NCBI RefSeq assembly: GCF_900107745.1
Contig: NZ_FNRO01000014.1
Span: forward strand, 62,001-126,000
DNA length: 64,000 nt
From: Variovorax sp. YR216
Lineage (GTDB): Bacteria > Pseudomonadota > Gammaproteobacteria > Burkholderiales > Burkholderiaceae_C
Reading direction: 5' to 3'
The notes beneath the pieces were generated by a model that saw only the letters and a program-made list of their open reading frames with translations, made no database searches and was not told the origin of the DNA. Positions within the stretch are counted from its first letter, which is position 1. Each line of letters starts with the position of its first letter. Of this stretch, positions 41,680-49,437 are shown one piece after another. The position numbers were made by a program, and so were the translations under genes.

Positions 41680-43496
41680 TGCGCAATCCACTGCGGCTCG
41701 CCGAAGGGCGTACGCTGGTGGAGCAGCTTCGCCTGCTGCTGGGCAACGTCGGCAGCTCGGTGGGGCCGACCATCCTTGTGGCGCTGCTGCTGGTGTGGGT
41801 GCTGTCGAACGGAAGCAACGCGACCAGCCTGCGCGTGTGGGCCGGCATGGTGATCCTGAGCAAGCTCTGGTGTGCACGCGAGGCGCGGCGAATGCTGGCC
41901 ATGGAAATCCCGCCCGACCGTGCGCGCGGGCTCGTGTGGCAGCAAATGACGCTCAACGCGGTCGATGGTGCGATCTGGGGCGCCCTGGGCTGGGCCGCGC
42001 TCGGCACGACGACGATGGCCGGCAGCGTGCTGGTGGTCGCGGTGCTCGCGGGCGTGGCCGGCAGTTCGATGTCGTCGCTGGCGCCGGTGCTGCCGGTGTT
42101 CATCGTCTTCGGCTCGACCGAACTCGCGGTGCTCGCGTCGAAGCTGTGGACGCTGGACGACCCGGCCTACAACGCGCTGGGCGTGGCCGGTTTTCTCTAC
42201 GTCGCGACGCTGCTCGGTCAGGCGCGCAACAGCGCGAAGGCGGCGTTGGCGGCGATCAATCTGCGCTTCGAGAACGTCGAGCTGATCGAGCGCCTGCGCG
42301 TCGAGACCGAGCACGCGCAGGCGGCGCACCAGCAGGCCGAGCAGGCGAATCTCGCCAAGTCCAAGTTCCTCGCGGCGGCGAGCCATGACCTGCGCCAGCC
42401 GATCCATGCACAGGGGTTGTTCCTCGAAGTGCTCGCGCGCAGCAAGCTCTCCGCGTCGCAGTACGACGCGCTCGCCAATGCGCGCGCCACCTGGCAGGCA
42501 TCGGCGGAAATGCTCGACACGCTGCTCGACTTCTCGCGTATCGAGGCGGGCGTGGTCGAGCCGCAGATGCAGGTGTTTCCGCTGCAGCCGCTGCTCAACA
42601 AGATCGAGAACGAGCTCGCGCCGCAGGCGGACGCGAAGGGCATCGTCTACCGCTCGCACGAAACCCACGTGGCAGTGCGCTCCGACCCGGCACTGGTGGC
42701 GCTGATCCTGCGCAACCTGGTGTCGAACGCGATCCGCTACACCGAGCGCGGCGGCGTGCTCGTGGCCTGTCGCGAGCGGGACGGCCGCGCGGTGATCGAG
42801 GTGTGGGACACCGGCATCGGCATCGATGCGTCGCAGCACGAGGACATCTTTCGGGAGTTCCACCAGCTCGGCAATGCGGAGCGCGACCGCCGCAAGGGCC
42901 TGGGACTGGGCCTCGCGATCGCGCAGGGCCTCGCGCGTGCGCTCGGCAGTGCGCTCACGCTCGCTTCGCGGCCGGGGCGTGGGAGCGTCTTCCGCATCGC
43001 GTTGCCGACGGCGCAGATGGGTGTGGTGAGCAGCGGCGTCGAAGTCATTCCGGGCCACTCGAGCGTCTTCAATGTGCGCGTGCTCGTCATCGACGACGAC
43101 GATGCGATCCGCGCCGGCATGCGCCAGCTGCTGACCGCATGGGGCTGCGAATGCGACGCGGCCGATTCGATCGAGGAGGCACTGGCGCTCGCGCGGCTGC
43201 GTCCGCCGGGGCTTGTCATCAGCGACTACCGCCTGCGCGAGCTGCGCACCGGCGCGGAGGCGATCGCGGCGCTGCGTGCGGAATTCGGCCAGCAGTTGCC
43301 GGCGCTGCTCATCACGGGTGACACCGCACCGCAGCGGCTGCGCGAGGCGCGGGCGAGCGGCGTGCCGCTGCTGCACAAGCCGGTGTCGCCGAACCAGCTC
43401 TATCACGGGCTGGTGTGCGTGCTCAACGATGTCGAGCTGGACTCGTCCTTCGCCATGCTCGAGGCCACGCCCGATGCTGGCCTGAAGCGGGCCTGA
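41679..43496 (+). CDS. Hybrid sensor histidine kinase with C-terminal receiver
   Basis: A 605-residue kinase. The N-terminus has about five hydrophobic segments (up to residue 190), including VGPTILVALLLVWVLSN and VLGVAGSSMSSLAPVLP-type helices. The phosphoacceptor His is in LAAASHDLRQPIHAQG near residue 235, followed by an ATPase domain (LVSNAIRYTERGG, WDTGIGID, GLGLGLAIAQGLARALG). A receiver domain (about 465-585) has DDDDAIRAGM, the phosphoacceptor LVISDYRLRE and KPVSPNQ. It is translationally coupled to the response regulator just upstream. It is a close relative of the kinase at 19699-21474, sharing the HDLRQP motif and the receiver tail. Confidence 0.93.
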   Translation: MRNPLRLAEGRTLVEQLRLLLGNVGSSVGPTILVALLLVWVLSNGSNATSLRVWAGMVILSKLWCAREARRMLAMEIPPDRARGLVWQQMTLNAVDGAIWGALGWAALGTTTMAGSVLVVAVLAGVAGSSMSSLAPVLPVFIVFGSTELAVLASKLWTLDDPAYNALGVAGFLYVATLLGQARNSAKAALAAINLRFENVELIERLRVETEHAQAAHQQAEQANLAKSKFLAAASHDLRQPIHAQGLFLEVLARSKLSASQYDALANARATWQASAEMLDTLLDFSRIEAGVVEPQMQVFPLQPLLNKIENELAPQADAKGIVYRSHETHVAVRSDPALVALILRNLVSNAIRYTERGGVLVACRERDGRAVIEVWDTGIGIDASQHEDIFREFHQLGNAERDRRKGLGLGLAIAQGLARALGSALTLASRPGRGSVFRIALPTAQMGVVSSGVEVIPGHSSVFNVRVLVIDDDDAIRAGMRQLLTAWGCECDAADSIEEALALARLRPPGLVISDYRLRELRTGAEAIAALRAEFGQQLPALLITGDTAPQRLREARASGVPLLHKPVSPNQLYHGLVCVLNDVELDSSFAMLEATPDAGLKRA

Positions 43497-43521
43497 TGAC
43501 GCGCTGCCGGGCGCTGCCCGG

Positions 43522-44490
43522 CTACTTGAAGTGGTCGAACGAGGCGTATTGCCGCGCGACCGGCTGGCCCAGCCCATCGACGAGACGCAATCCTGCTTCC
43601 GCTTCGATGCGGCCGATGCGCGTGACATGCACCGAGGCCGCGCGACCGGCCTGCTCGACCGCTTCGCGCGCCGAAGGCGGCGCGGTGAACGCGAGTTCGT
43701 AGTCGTCGCCGCCGGCGAGTGCGCAGGCGCGCAATGTCTCGATGCCGAGATCGTGCGTGGGCTCGTCGATCCCGACCAGCCCCGCCGCCGCATCGGCGTC
43801 GAGCGTCGCGCCGACGCCGCTGGCCTTGAGGATGTGGCCGAGATCGCCGACCAGCCCGTCGCTGATGTCGACTGCCGCGGACGCAATGCCGCGCAGCGCC
43901 TGCCCGAGCGCCACGCGCGGTGTCGGCAGCTCCATGCGGGCGCGCGCCCGCTCGAAAAGCTCGCCCGGCAGCGACAGCGTGCCGCGGAACACTTCGAGTG
44001 CCAACCGCGCATCGCCGAGCGTGCCGCTGACCCAGATGTCGTCGCCGACCTTCGCGCCCGAGCGCAGCAGCGCCGTGCCGGCGGGCACTTCGCCGAACAC
44101 CGTGATGCAGATGTTGAGTGGCCCGCGCGTGGTGTCGCCGCCGACCAGCTCGCAGCCATGCAGATGCGCCAGCGCGAAGAGGCCGCGCGAAAAGCCCGCG
44201 AGCCAGTCCTCGTCGACCGACGGCAGCGCCAGCGCGAGCGTGAACGCGAGCGGCTTCGCGCCACAGGCCGCGAGATCGCTGAGATTGACCGCCAGCGACT
44301 TGTGGCCGAGCCGCTCGGCATCGACGGTCGAGAGAAAGTGCCGGCCCTCCACCAGCATGTCGGAGGACACCGCGAGCTGCATGCCCGCGGCCGGCGCGAG
44401 CAGTGCGCAATCGTCGCCCACGCCCAGCGGCGAGCGCTTGACGGGGCGTGTGAAGTAGCGCGCGATCAGGTCGAATTCGCCAGTGCTCAT
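43522..44490 (-). CDS. thiL: Thiamine-phosphate kinase
   Basis: A 322-residue enzyme that phosphorylates thiamine monophosphate to thiamine pyrophosphate with ATP. Marks: MSTGEFDLIARYF at the start, GVGDDCALLAP with metal-binding aspartates, SSDMLVEGRHFL, and GGDTTRGPLNICITVFG. Later come SAAVDISDGLVGDLGHI and GGDDYELAFTAP. The start at 44490 is chosen because it matches the family N-terminus; a longer reading would overlap the YbdK-type gene. The two are seven bases apart on the same strand. No thiamine riboswitch is visible. Confidence 0.95.
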   Translation of the reverse strand: MSTGEFDLIARYFTRPVKRSPLGVGDDCALLAPAAGMQLAVSSDMLVEGRHFLSTVDAERLGHKSLAVNLSDLAACGAKPLAFTLALALPSVDEDWLAGFSRGLFALAHLHGCELVGGDTTRGPLNICITVFGEVPAGTALLRSGAKVGDDIWVSGTLGDARLALEVFRGTLSLPGELFERARARMELPTPRVALGQALRGIASAAVDISDGLVGDLGHILKASGVGATLDADAAAGLVGIDEPTHDLGIETLRACALAGGDDYELAFTAPPSAREAVEQAGRAASVHVTRIGRIEAEAGLRLVDGLGQPVARQYASFDHFK

Positions 44491-44497
44491 GTCAACC

Positions 44498-45691
44498 TCA
44501 CGCCGCACCGCGGAACCGGAGCGCTGACTGCCGCACCGTCTCGGCCAGCAGCTTTTCCCTGCCCTGGCGCTCCCGCAGCCAGCGCGCATCGTTGCGGTTG
44601 GCTTCGACGCTGGTGCGCAGCCCGGCCAGCGCCTTCGTCGCGTTGAGCGCCTCGCTGTGCCATTCGAGCTGTGTCATGGTCATCAGGATGTGGTCGCGCA
44701 GCGGCATGTGTTCCCCGCTCGCCGGGTCGACGTACACCGCATCGAGCCCGAAGCGGCACGCCTGGAAGCGGTTGTAGGTGTAGACGAGGTAGTCGTCCTC
44801 GACCGGCGTGAAGGGCTGCTCCTGCAGGAACCATGCGGCGAGCGACTGGACGTAGCCCGCGAGCGCGGCCGCGCGTTCGACGGTCAGCGGCGTGTCGAAG
44901 ACGCGGATCTCGATGGTGCCGAACTCGGGCTTCGGGCGGATGTCCCAGTAGAAATCCTTCATGCTGCGCACCACGCCGGTCCGCGTCATGCGCATGAAGT
45001 AGTTCTCGAACTCCTTCCACGACAGCGTGAACGGCGCGCGGCCCGAGAGCGGGAATGCGAACACCGAATTCAGGCGCGCCGAATCGAACTGCGTGTCCTG
45101 CCCCTGCACGAAGGGCGAGGATGCCGACAGCGCGATGAAGTGCGGGATGTAGCGCGACATGCGATGCAGCATCAGCAGGGCTGCATCCGCGTCGGGGCAG
45201 CCGATGTGCACATGCTGGCCGAAGATGGTGAACTGCTTCGAGAGATAGCCGTAGAGCTCCGACAGCTCGCGAAAGCGCGGCTTGTCGTAGATGCGCCGCT
45301 CGTGCCACTGCTGGAAGGCATGCGTGCCGCCGCCGACCACCGCGATGTTGAGCTTGTCGGCATTGCGCACCAGCGCGTCGCGGATCGGCGTGAGCTGGTC
45401 CAGCACGTCCTGGGCGGAATGGCAGATGCCGGTGGAGATCTCGATCATGCTGGAGGTCATCTCCGGCACCACGCTGCCGGGCAGCGGCGTCTGTGCCATG
45501 AGGCGCAGCATGTCCTCGGCGTAGGGCGCGAGGTCGTAGTCGTGCGTGTTGACGAGCTGCAACTCGACCTCGACGCCCAGCGAGAGGGCGACCGATTTGT
45601 TGAAGCGCTCCATGTGCACCACGCGGCTGGCCGGCGTGTCGGGCATGTCGTCGGCATTCGAGGGGGTGGGCGGTGGCGTACGCAGGCTCAT
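44498..45691 (-). CDS. YbdK-family carboxylate-amine ligase
   Basis: A 397-residue ATP-grasp-like ligase of the YbdK/glutamate-cysteine ligase 2 family. Marks: GVEVELQLVNTHDYDLAPYAEDML, VVPEMTSSMIEISTGICH, QFTIFGQHVHIGCPDADAAL and FGTIEIRVFDTPLTVERAAAL. E. coli YbdK has weak gamma-glutamyl-cysteine ligase activity; the true substrate is uncertain. An N-terminal Pro/Thr-rich arm of about 25 residues precedes the domain. The start may be at 45691, 45646 or 45712. The gene lies just upstream of thiL on the same strand, an unusual pairing. Confidence 0.9.
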   Translation of the reverse strand: MSLRTPPPTPSNADDMPDTPASRVVHMERFNKSVALSLGVEVELQLVNTHDYDLAPYAEDMLRLMAQTPLPGSVVPEMTSSMIEISTGICHSAQDVLDQLTPIRDALVRNADKLNIAVVGGGTHAFQQWHERRIYDKPRFRELSELYGYLSKQFTIFGQHVHIGCPDADAALLMLHRMSRYIPHFIALSASSPFVQGQDTQFDSARLNSVFAFPLSGRAPFTLSWKEFENYFMRMTRTGVVRSMKDFYWDIRPKPEFGTIEIRVFDTPLTVERAAALAGYVQSLAAWFLQEQPFTPVEDDYLVYTYNRFQACRFGLDAVYVDPASGEHMPLRDHILMTMTQLEWHSEALNATKALAGLRTSVEANRNDARWLRERQGREKLLAETVRQSALRFRGAA

Positions 45692-45709
45692 ACCGGCCCC
45701 CATGCTCGG

Positions 45710-45767
45710 CACTGCGTGTCCTCGCGGCCCCCCGAGGGGGCGCGAGCTTGCTTGGGGCGGCCCGGCG
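45710..45767 (-). repeat. Diverged palindromic element between ligase and antiporter genes
   Basis: A 58-bp element with a CCCCCCGAGGGGG hairpin at its centre, GCGAGCTTGCTTGGGG and a GGCGGCCCGGCG end. It shares the C-run/G-run and CGGCCCGGCG parts with the other intergenic repeats of the window but lacks the CACTTCGTG part. It probably is a second subtype or a decayed copy. Confidence 0.45.
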
Positions 45768-45773
45768 CTGCGC

Positions 45774-47042
45774 TCATCGTTGCGTGTCCTCCACGGCGCG
45801 GAAGGCTTCGGGGAACCAGGGCTTGGAACTCTCGCCAGCGCCGTGGATGGCGATCGTCGCGATCACCGCGCCGAGCACTTCCATCAGCAGGATGGCCGGC
45901 AGCGTGATCTGCGTGATCATCGCACCCAGGAGCGGCGAGGCGGTCACGAAAGCCGACGCGATCAAGAGGGCGATGGACGACAGCGGCGACATCGCGCAGC
46001 CGACCCAGAAGGCCTGCTTCCAGCTTGCACCGCTGCCCGGGTTGGCGATCGCCACGCCCGCGATCTTGGCGAAGGCACGCACCCCGATCATCGCGAGCAC
46101 CATGCTCGCGACCGGCAGGCTCCAGTCGGCCTGCGCGGCCACGGTGGAGACGAGCACGAACATCATCATCGTGATCAGCGTGGCCGCGGTGCCGAGCTGG
46201 CGCGGCCACGCCCACGGCTTGGGATTGAGCGCCTTGAGCAGCACGCCGCCGATGAGTGCGGCGAGCGGCGCGGAGCCGCCGAAGTGCGCCGCCAGCGCCG
46301 CGCCCGCGGCGATGATCGCAAGCAGGAGGATGGAGGTGTTCTCGCTGGTCGGGCTCATCACGCGCAGCGCCGAGCGCAGGGACAGCGCCATCAGCGCGCC
46401 CACCACGAAGGACATGCCGAGCACCACCAGCACCGGCTGCAGTTTCTGGATGAGCCCGAGCGGCGCATGCTCGATCAGACCCGCTTGCGCGTAGCCGAGC
46501 GTCAGCGCATAGAAGGTGTTGAGCGTCGCGAGCGTCATCGCCCGCTCGGTCACCGGACCCGAGGCACGCGTGTCGATCACCACCCGCATCAGCACTGCCG
46601 GCGACGCGACGATGGCGATCAGCGCGACGGGGTTGGCCACCGGATCGGGCACGTCGAGCCAGTGCAGGGTCCAGAAGACGCCGAAGTAGGTCAGTGTCGA
46701 TTCGAGGATGCTCTGCACGAGGATCATCGGGTTGTGCCGGAACCAGCGCAGCGGCAGTCGGCCGCCCGCCTCGAACAGCACGATCGCCACGCCGAGTTCG
46801 ACGAGGAAGAGGCTGATGCCCTGCAGCGGCCAGATCGCACCTTCGAACCCCGCGAAGCCGACGACCGTACCGACGATCGAGTAGCCGAGCACCTTCGGCA
46901 TGCCGATGTAGCGTTGCACGAGGTGCCCGGACGCAGCCGCCGTGGCGAGCAGCAGGGCCCACAGCACCGTGGGGAGACCCGCGGAAGGCCGGACCCACTC
47001 AGCCCAGAAACCCAGCAGGTCACTGGAAAACCAAGAACTCAT
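45774..47042 (-). CDS. Cation:proton antiporter (CPA2/KefB-like membrane domain)
   Basis: A 422-residue integral membrane protein with about twelve hydrophobic segments, of the monovalent cation/proton antiporter-2 type. Typical parts: YIGMPKVLGYSIVGTVVGFAGFEG, LFLVELGVAIVLFEAGGRLPLRW, and ALIAIVASPAVLMRVVIDTRASGPVTERAM, with the conserved acidic residue in ARAS-type helices. It has no cytoplasmic RCK/TrkA-N domain, so it is not a full KefB/C. Ion choice (Na or K) cannot be told. It is flanked by repeat elements on both sides. Confidence 0.9.
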   Translation of the reverse strand: MSSWFSSDLLGFWAEWVRPSAGLPTVLWALLLATAAASGHLVQRYIGMPKVLGYSIVGTVVGFAGFEGAIWPLQGISLFLVELGVAIVLFEAGGRLPLRWFRHNPMILVQSILESTLTYFGVFWTLHWLDVPDPVANPVALIAIVASPAVLMRVVIDTRASGPVTERAMTLATLNTFYALTLGYAQAGLIEHAPLGLIQKLQPVLVVLGMSFVVGALMALSLRSALRVMSPTSENTSILLLAIIAAGAALAAHFGGSAPLAALIGGVLLKALNPKPWAWPRQLGTAATLITMMMFVLVSTVAAQADWSLPVASMVLAMIGVRAFAKIAGVAIANPGSGASWKQAFWVGCAMSPLSSIALLIASAFVTASPLLGAMITQITLPAILLMEVLGAVIATIAIHGAGESSKPWFPEAFRAVEDTQR

Positions 47043-47094
47043 TCAATACTCCGCCACGCTTCGCGCGGCCTATGAACTGTTGCAGCCCATCCGT

Positions 47095-47184
47095 GGGCAC
47101 CCGCAGATCCGGCTTCGCCGGGCTGCCGGGTGCGCCCCCTCGAGGGGGCGCCCGAGCCACACGAAGTGGGCGAGGCTGGGGGTG
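47095..47184 (+). repeat. Intergenic palindromic repeat, copy C
   Basis: A 90-bp element with CCGGCTTCGCCGG, a GCCCCCTCGAGGGGGC hairpin (stem 7 bp), CACACGAAGTG and GAGGCTGGGGG. It abuts the apaG stop codon. Orientation is the same as copies A and B; the middle hairpin is longer and the flanks differ, as in the subtype shared with copies D and F. Confidence 0.82.
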
Positions 47185-47186
47185 GG

Positions 47187-47585
47187 CTAATGGATCACCC
47201 GCGAGGAGGGCATGCCGCCTTCCGCATCGGCTTCCAGCACGAACATCGGAATGGGCACGTCGAAGCGCTCCGCCCGTTCCGTCACGATGAAAAAGCTTCC
47301 GCGCATCGTACCGGTCGATGCCTGCAGCCGGCAGCCGCTGGTGTAGTGGAAGGTCTCGCCGGGCGCGAGCAGCGGCTGCTGCCCGATCACGCCGAGGCCG
47401 GCGACTTCCTGCGTGTGGCCGGTGGCATCCTGGATGAACCAGTGACGGGCAATGACCTGCGCGGCCCGATCCCCGTTGTTGGTGATCGTCACTGCGTAAG
47501 CAAAGGTGAACACCCCGTCTTCGGGCGAAGACTGGTCGGGCAGGAATCGGGGTTCGACCTGCACGGTCATGGGGAAGCTGGACAT
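47187..47585 (-). CDS. apaG: ApaG-domain protein
   Basis: A 132-residue DUF525 (ApaG) protein, a fibronectin-III-like beta sandwich. Marks: VEPRFLPDQSSPEDGVFTFAYAVTITNNGDRAAQV, then ARHWFIQDATGHTQEVAGLGV and GETFHYTSGCRLQASTGTMRGSF. In E. coli it is linked to Co/Mg transport phenotypes, but biochemical role is not known. Three in-frame starts are close (47570, 47585, 47594); 47585 fits the family length. It is divergent from rpe across only about 36 bp, so the two share a very compact promoter region. Confidence 0.94.
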   Translation of the reverse strand: MSSFPMTVQVEPRFLPDQSSPEDGVFTFAYAVTITNNGDRAAQVIARHWFIQDATGHTQEVAGLGVIGQQPLLAPGETFHYTSGCRLQASTGTMRGSFFIVTERAERFDVPIPMFVLEADAEGGMPSSRVIH

Positions 47586-47621
47586 CCCGGACATCCTACA
47601 TCGCTGCGACAATTCGCCCCC

Positions 47622-48317
47622 ATGAGCAGCCCCTTCCGCATCGCCCCCTCGATTCTTTCGGCCGATTTCGCGCGCCTCGGCGCCGAAGTGAGCGACGTCA
47701 TCGCCGCCGGTGCCGACTGGATCCATTTCGACGTGATGGACAACCATTACGTGCCGAACCTCACCTTCGGTCCCATGGTGTGCCAGGCGCTCAAGCCGCA
47801 CGCCAAGACGCCCGACGGCACGCCGGTGCCGATCGACGTGCACCTGATGATCGAGCCCGTCGATGCGCTTGCCGCAGCCTTTGCGCAGGCCGGTGCCGAC
47901 TACATCAGCTTCCATCCCGACGCTTCGCCGCACATGCACCGCAGCATCCAGGCGATCAAGTCCGCCGGCTGCAAGGCAGGGCTGGTGTTCAATCCCGGCG
48001 CGGGGCTGGATGCACTCGACTGGGTGATCGACGAGATCGACCTGATCCTCATCATGAGCGTGAACCCCGGTTTTGGCGGCCAGAGCTTCATCGATTCCGC
48101 GCTGCGCAAGATCGAACTTGCCCGCAAGCGCATCGACCAGACCGGCCGCGACATCCGCCTCGAAGTCGATGGCGGCATCAAGACCGACAACATTGCGCGC
48201 GTGGCGAGTGCCGGCGCCGACACCTTCGTGGCCGGCAGCGCGATCTTCAATGCCAAGGATTACAAGAGCGTGATCACCGCGATGCGCGGTCAACTCGACG
48301 CCTCGCTCAAGGCTTGA
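47622..48317 (+). CDS. rpe: Ribulose-phosphate 3-epimerase
   Basis: A 231-residue TIM-barrel enzyme that interconverts ribulose 5-phosphate and xylulose 5-phosphate in the pentose phosphate and Calvin pathways. Marks: RIAPSILSADFARLG at the start, WIHFDVMDNHYVPNLTFGPMV with a metal-binding His and catalytic Asp, VHLMIEPVDA, IMSVNPGFGGQSFI and LEVDGGIKTDNI. It stands alone; gph and trpE, which often follow rpe in related genomes, do not follow here. It is divergent from apaG. Confidence 0.97.
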   Translation: MSSPFRIAPSILSADFARLGAEVSDVIAAGADWIHFDVMDNHYVPNLTFGPMVCQALKPHAKTPDGTPVPIDVHLMIEPVDALAAAFAQAGADYISFHPDASPHMHRSIQAIKSAGCKAGLVFNPGAGLDALDWVIDEIDLILIMSVNPGFGGQSFIDSALRKIELARKRIDQTGRDIRLEVDGGIKTDNIARVASAGADTFVAGSAIFNAKDYKSVITAMRGQLDASLKA

Positions 48318-48341
48318 GCTTCCTGTTGTAGACCTCGTCGG

Positions 48342-48358
48342 CGACCGGCCCGCGGTCG
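48342..48358 (+). terminator. GC hairpin after rpe
   Basis: CGACCG, five bases and CGGTCG form a 6-bp stem 25 bases after the rpe stop. There is no T run, so it may be only a weak or Rho-dependent end. Confidence 0.25.
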
Positions 48359-48419
48359 GTACGCCATGGCGGGAAACACGGTAGGACCGGCGTTTGCCAC
48401 CCTGTAGGATGGCTGGCCC

Positions 48420-49418
48420 ATGACCGTTTCGACCGCCGCACTCACCGCCCACGACACGCTCCGCATCCACGGCTATGCCGCGCTCGAGGCCGGACCGAAG
48501 TTCATCGTGCTGGGCGGCGTGCACGGTGACGAAACCTGCGGCACAGCGGGCATCGAGCGCGCCGTGGCCGCGTTCGATTCGGGCGCATTGCGCCTGCTGC
48601 GCGGGCAACTGACGATGGTGCCGGTCGCGAATCCGCTCGCGCGCCGTCGCCTGCGGCGCGAGGGCGAGCGCAATCTCAACCGTCTGTTCGAACCCTCCGC
48701 ACCGGGTACGGAACCGGCCGACTACGAAGCCCGCATCACCAACCTGCTGTGCCCGCTGCTCGACCGGCACGATGTGCTGCTCGACCTGCATTCGTTCCAG
48801 AGTGCGGGCGAGGCCTTTGCCATGATCGGACCGCGCGACAACACCGGCACGCTGGAGCCTTTTGCGCGCGCCTTCGAGGAAGGACAGCTCGCACTGCACC
48901 TGCGCACGCCGCGCGTGGTCGAGGGCTGGCTCGACATCTACGCCGCCGGTGTCGCGCAGCGCGCGGGCGGCAAGCCGGTCGATCCCATGGAAGTGGCTTT
49001 CGGCAAGGGCACCAACGAATACATGCGAAGCCGCGGCGGCTACGGTGTCACGCTCGAATGCGGGCAGCACGAGGACCCGGCGGCGCCCGGCGTCGCCTAC
49101 GAAGCGATTCTTTCGGCGCTGCGCGTGCTCGGCATGATCGCGCCCTCACCGGATGAGCTGCCGCCGCCGAAGCCTTCGCTGCTGCGGCTGGTCAGCGTGG
49201 TCGATCGCTTCCATGAAGAAGACCAGTTCGTGCGCGAGTGGGCCACGTTCGATCCGGTCTCGCGTGGCGACCCGATCGCGATGCGTGAGGACGGCAGCGT
49301 GCTGCACGCGGAACGCGACGGGTTCATCGTGTTCCCGAATGCGGAAGCGCTTCCGGGGACGGAGTGGTTCTACTTCGCGGTGGACAGCGACCGGGATCTG
49401 GCGCAGCAGCCCCGATAG
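48420..49418 (+). CDS. Succinylglutamate desuccinylase/aspartoacylase family protein
   Basis: A 332-residue zinc carboxypeptidase-like protein of the AstE/AspA family. Zinc ligands are visible in GGVHGDETCGTAGIERAV (His and Glu) and DLHSFQSAGEAFAMIGP (His). A later acidic catalytic region is GYGVTLECGQHEDP. The C-terminal beta region (about 245-332) resembles a lipoyl-type or barrel fold. The ast operon is not nearby, so the substrate (N-acyl amino acid or other amide) is open. It stands alone upstream of a convergent carboxylesterase gene. Confidence 0.88.
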   Translation: MTVSTAALTAHDTLRIHGYAALEAGPKFIVLGGVHGDETCGTAGIERAVAAFDSGALRLLRGQLTMVPVANPLARRRLRREGERNLNRLFEPSAPGTEPADYEARITNLLCPLLDRHDVLLDLHSFQSAGEAFAMIGPRDNTGTLEPFARAFEEGQLALHLRTPRVVEGWLDIYAAGVAQRAGGKPVDPMEVAFGKGTNEYMRSRGGYGVTLECGQHEDPAAPGVAYEAILSALRVLGMIAPSPDELPPPKPSLLRLVSVVDRFHEEDQFVREWATFDPVSRGDPIAMREDGSVLHAERDGFIVFPNAEALPGTEWFYFAVDSDRDLAQQPR

Positions 49419-49437
49419 TCCCGTACCCCACCTCTAC

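Noticed and set aside
40959..44321. Open frame of about 1120 codons spanning the two-component genes and thiL
   Set aside because: It overlaps three recognised genes and shows low-complexity Arg/Ser runs without domain structure.
43522..44490. Possible thiamine riboswitch upstream of thiL
   Set aside because: The upstream gene ends seven bases away, and no THI-box pattern is seen. thiL is also not usually under riboswitch control.
45710..45767. Full member of the repeat family
   Set aside because: It shares the G/C-run hairpin and the CGGCCCGGCG part but lacks the CACTTCGTG part, so it is listed only as a diverged or separate subtype.
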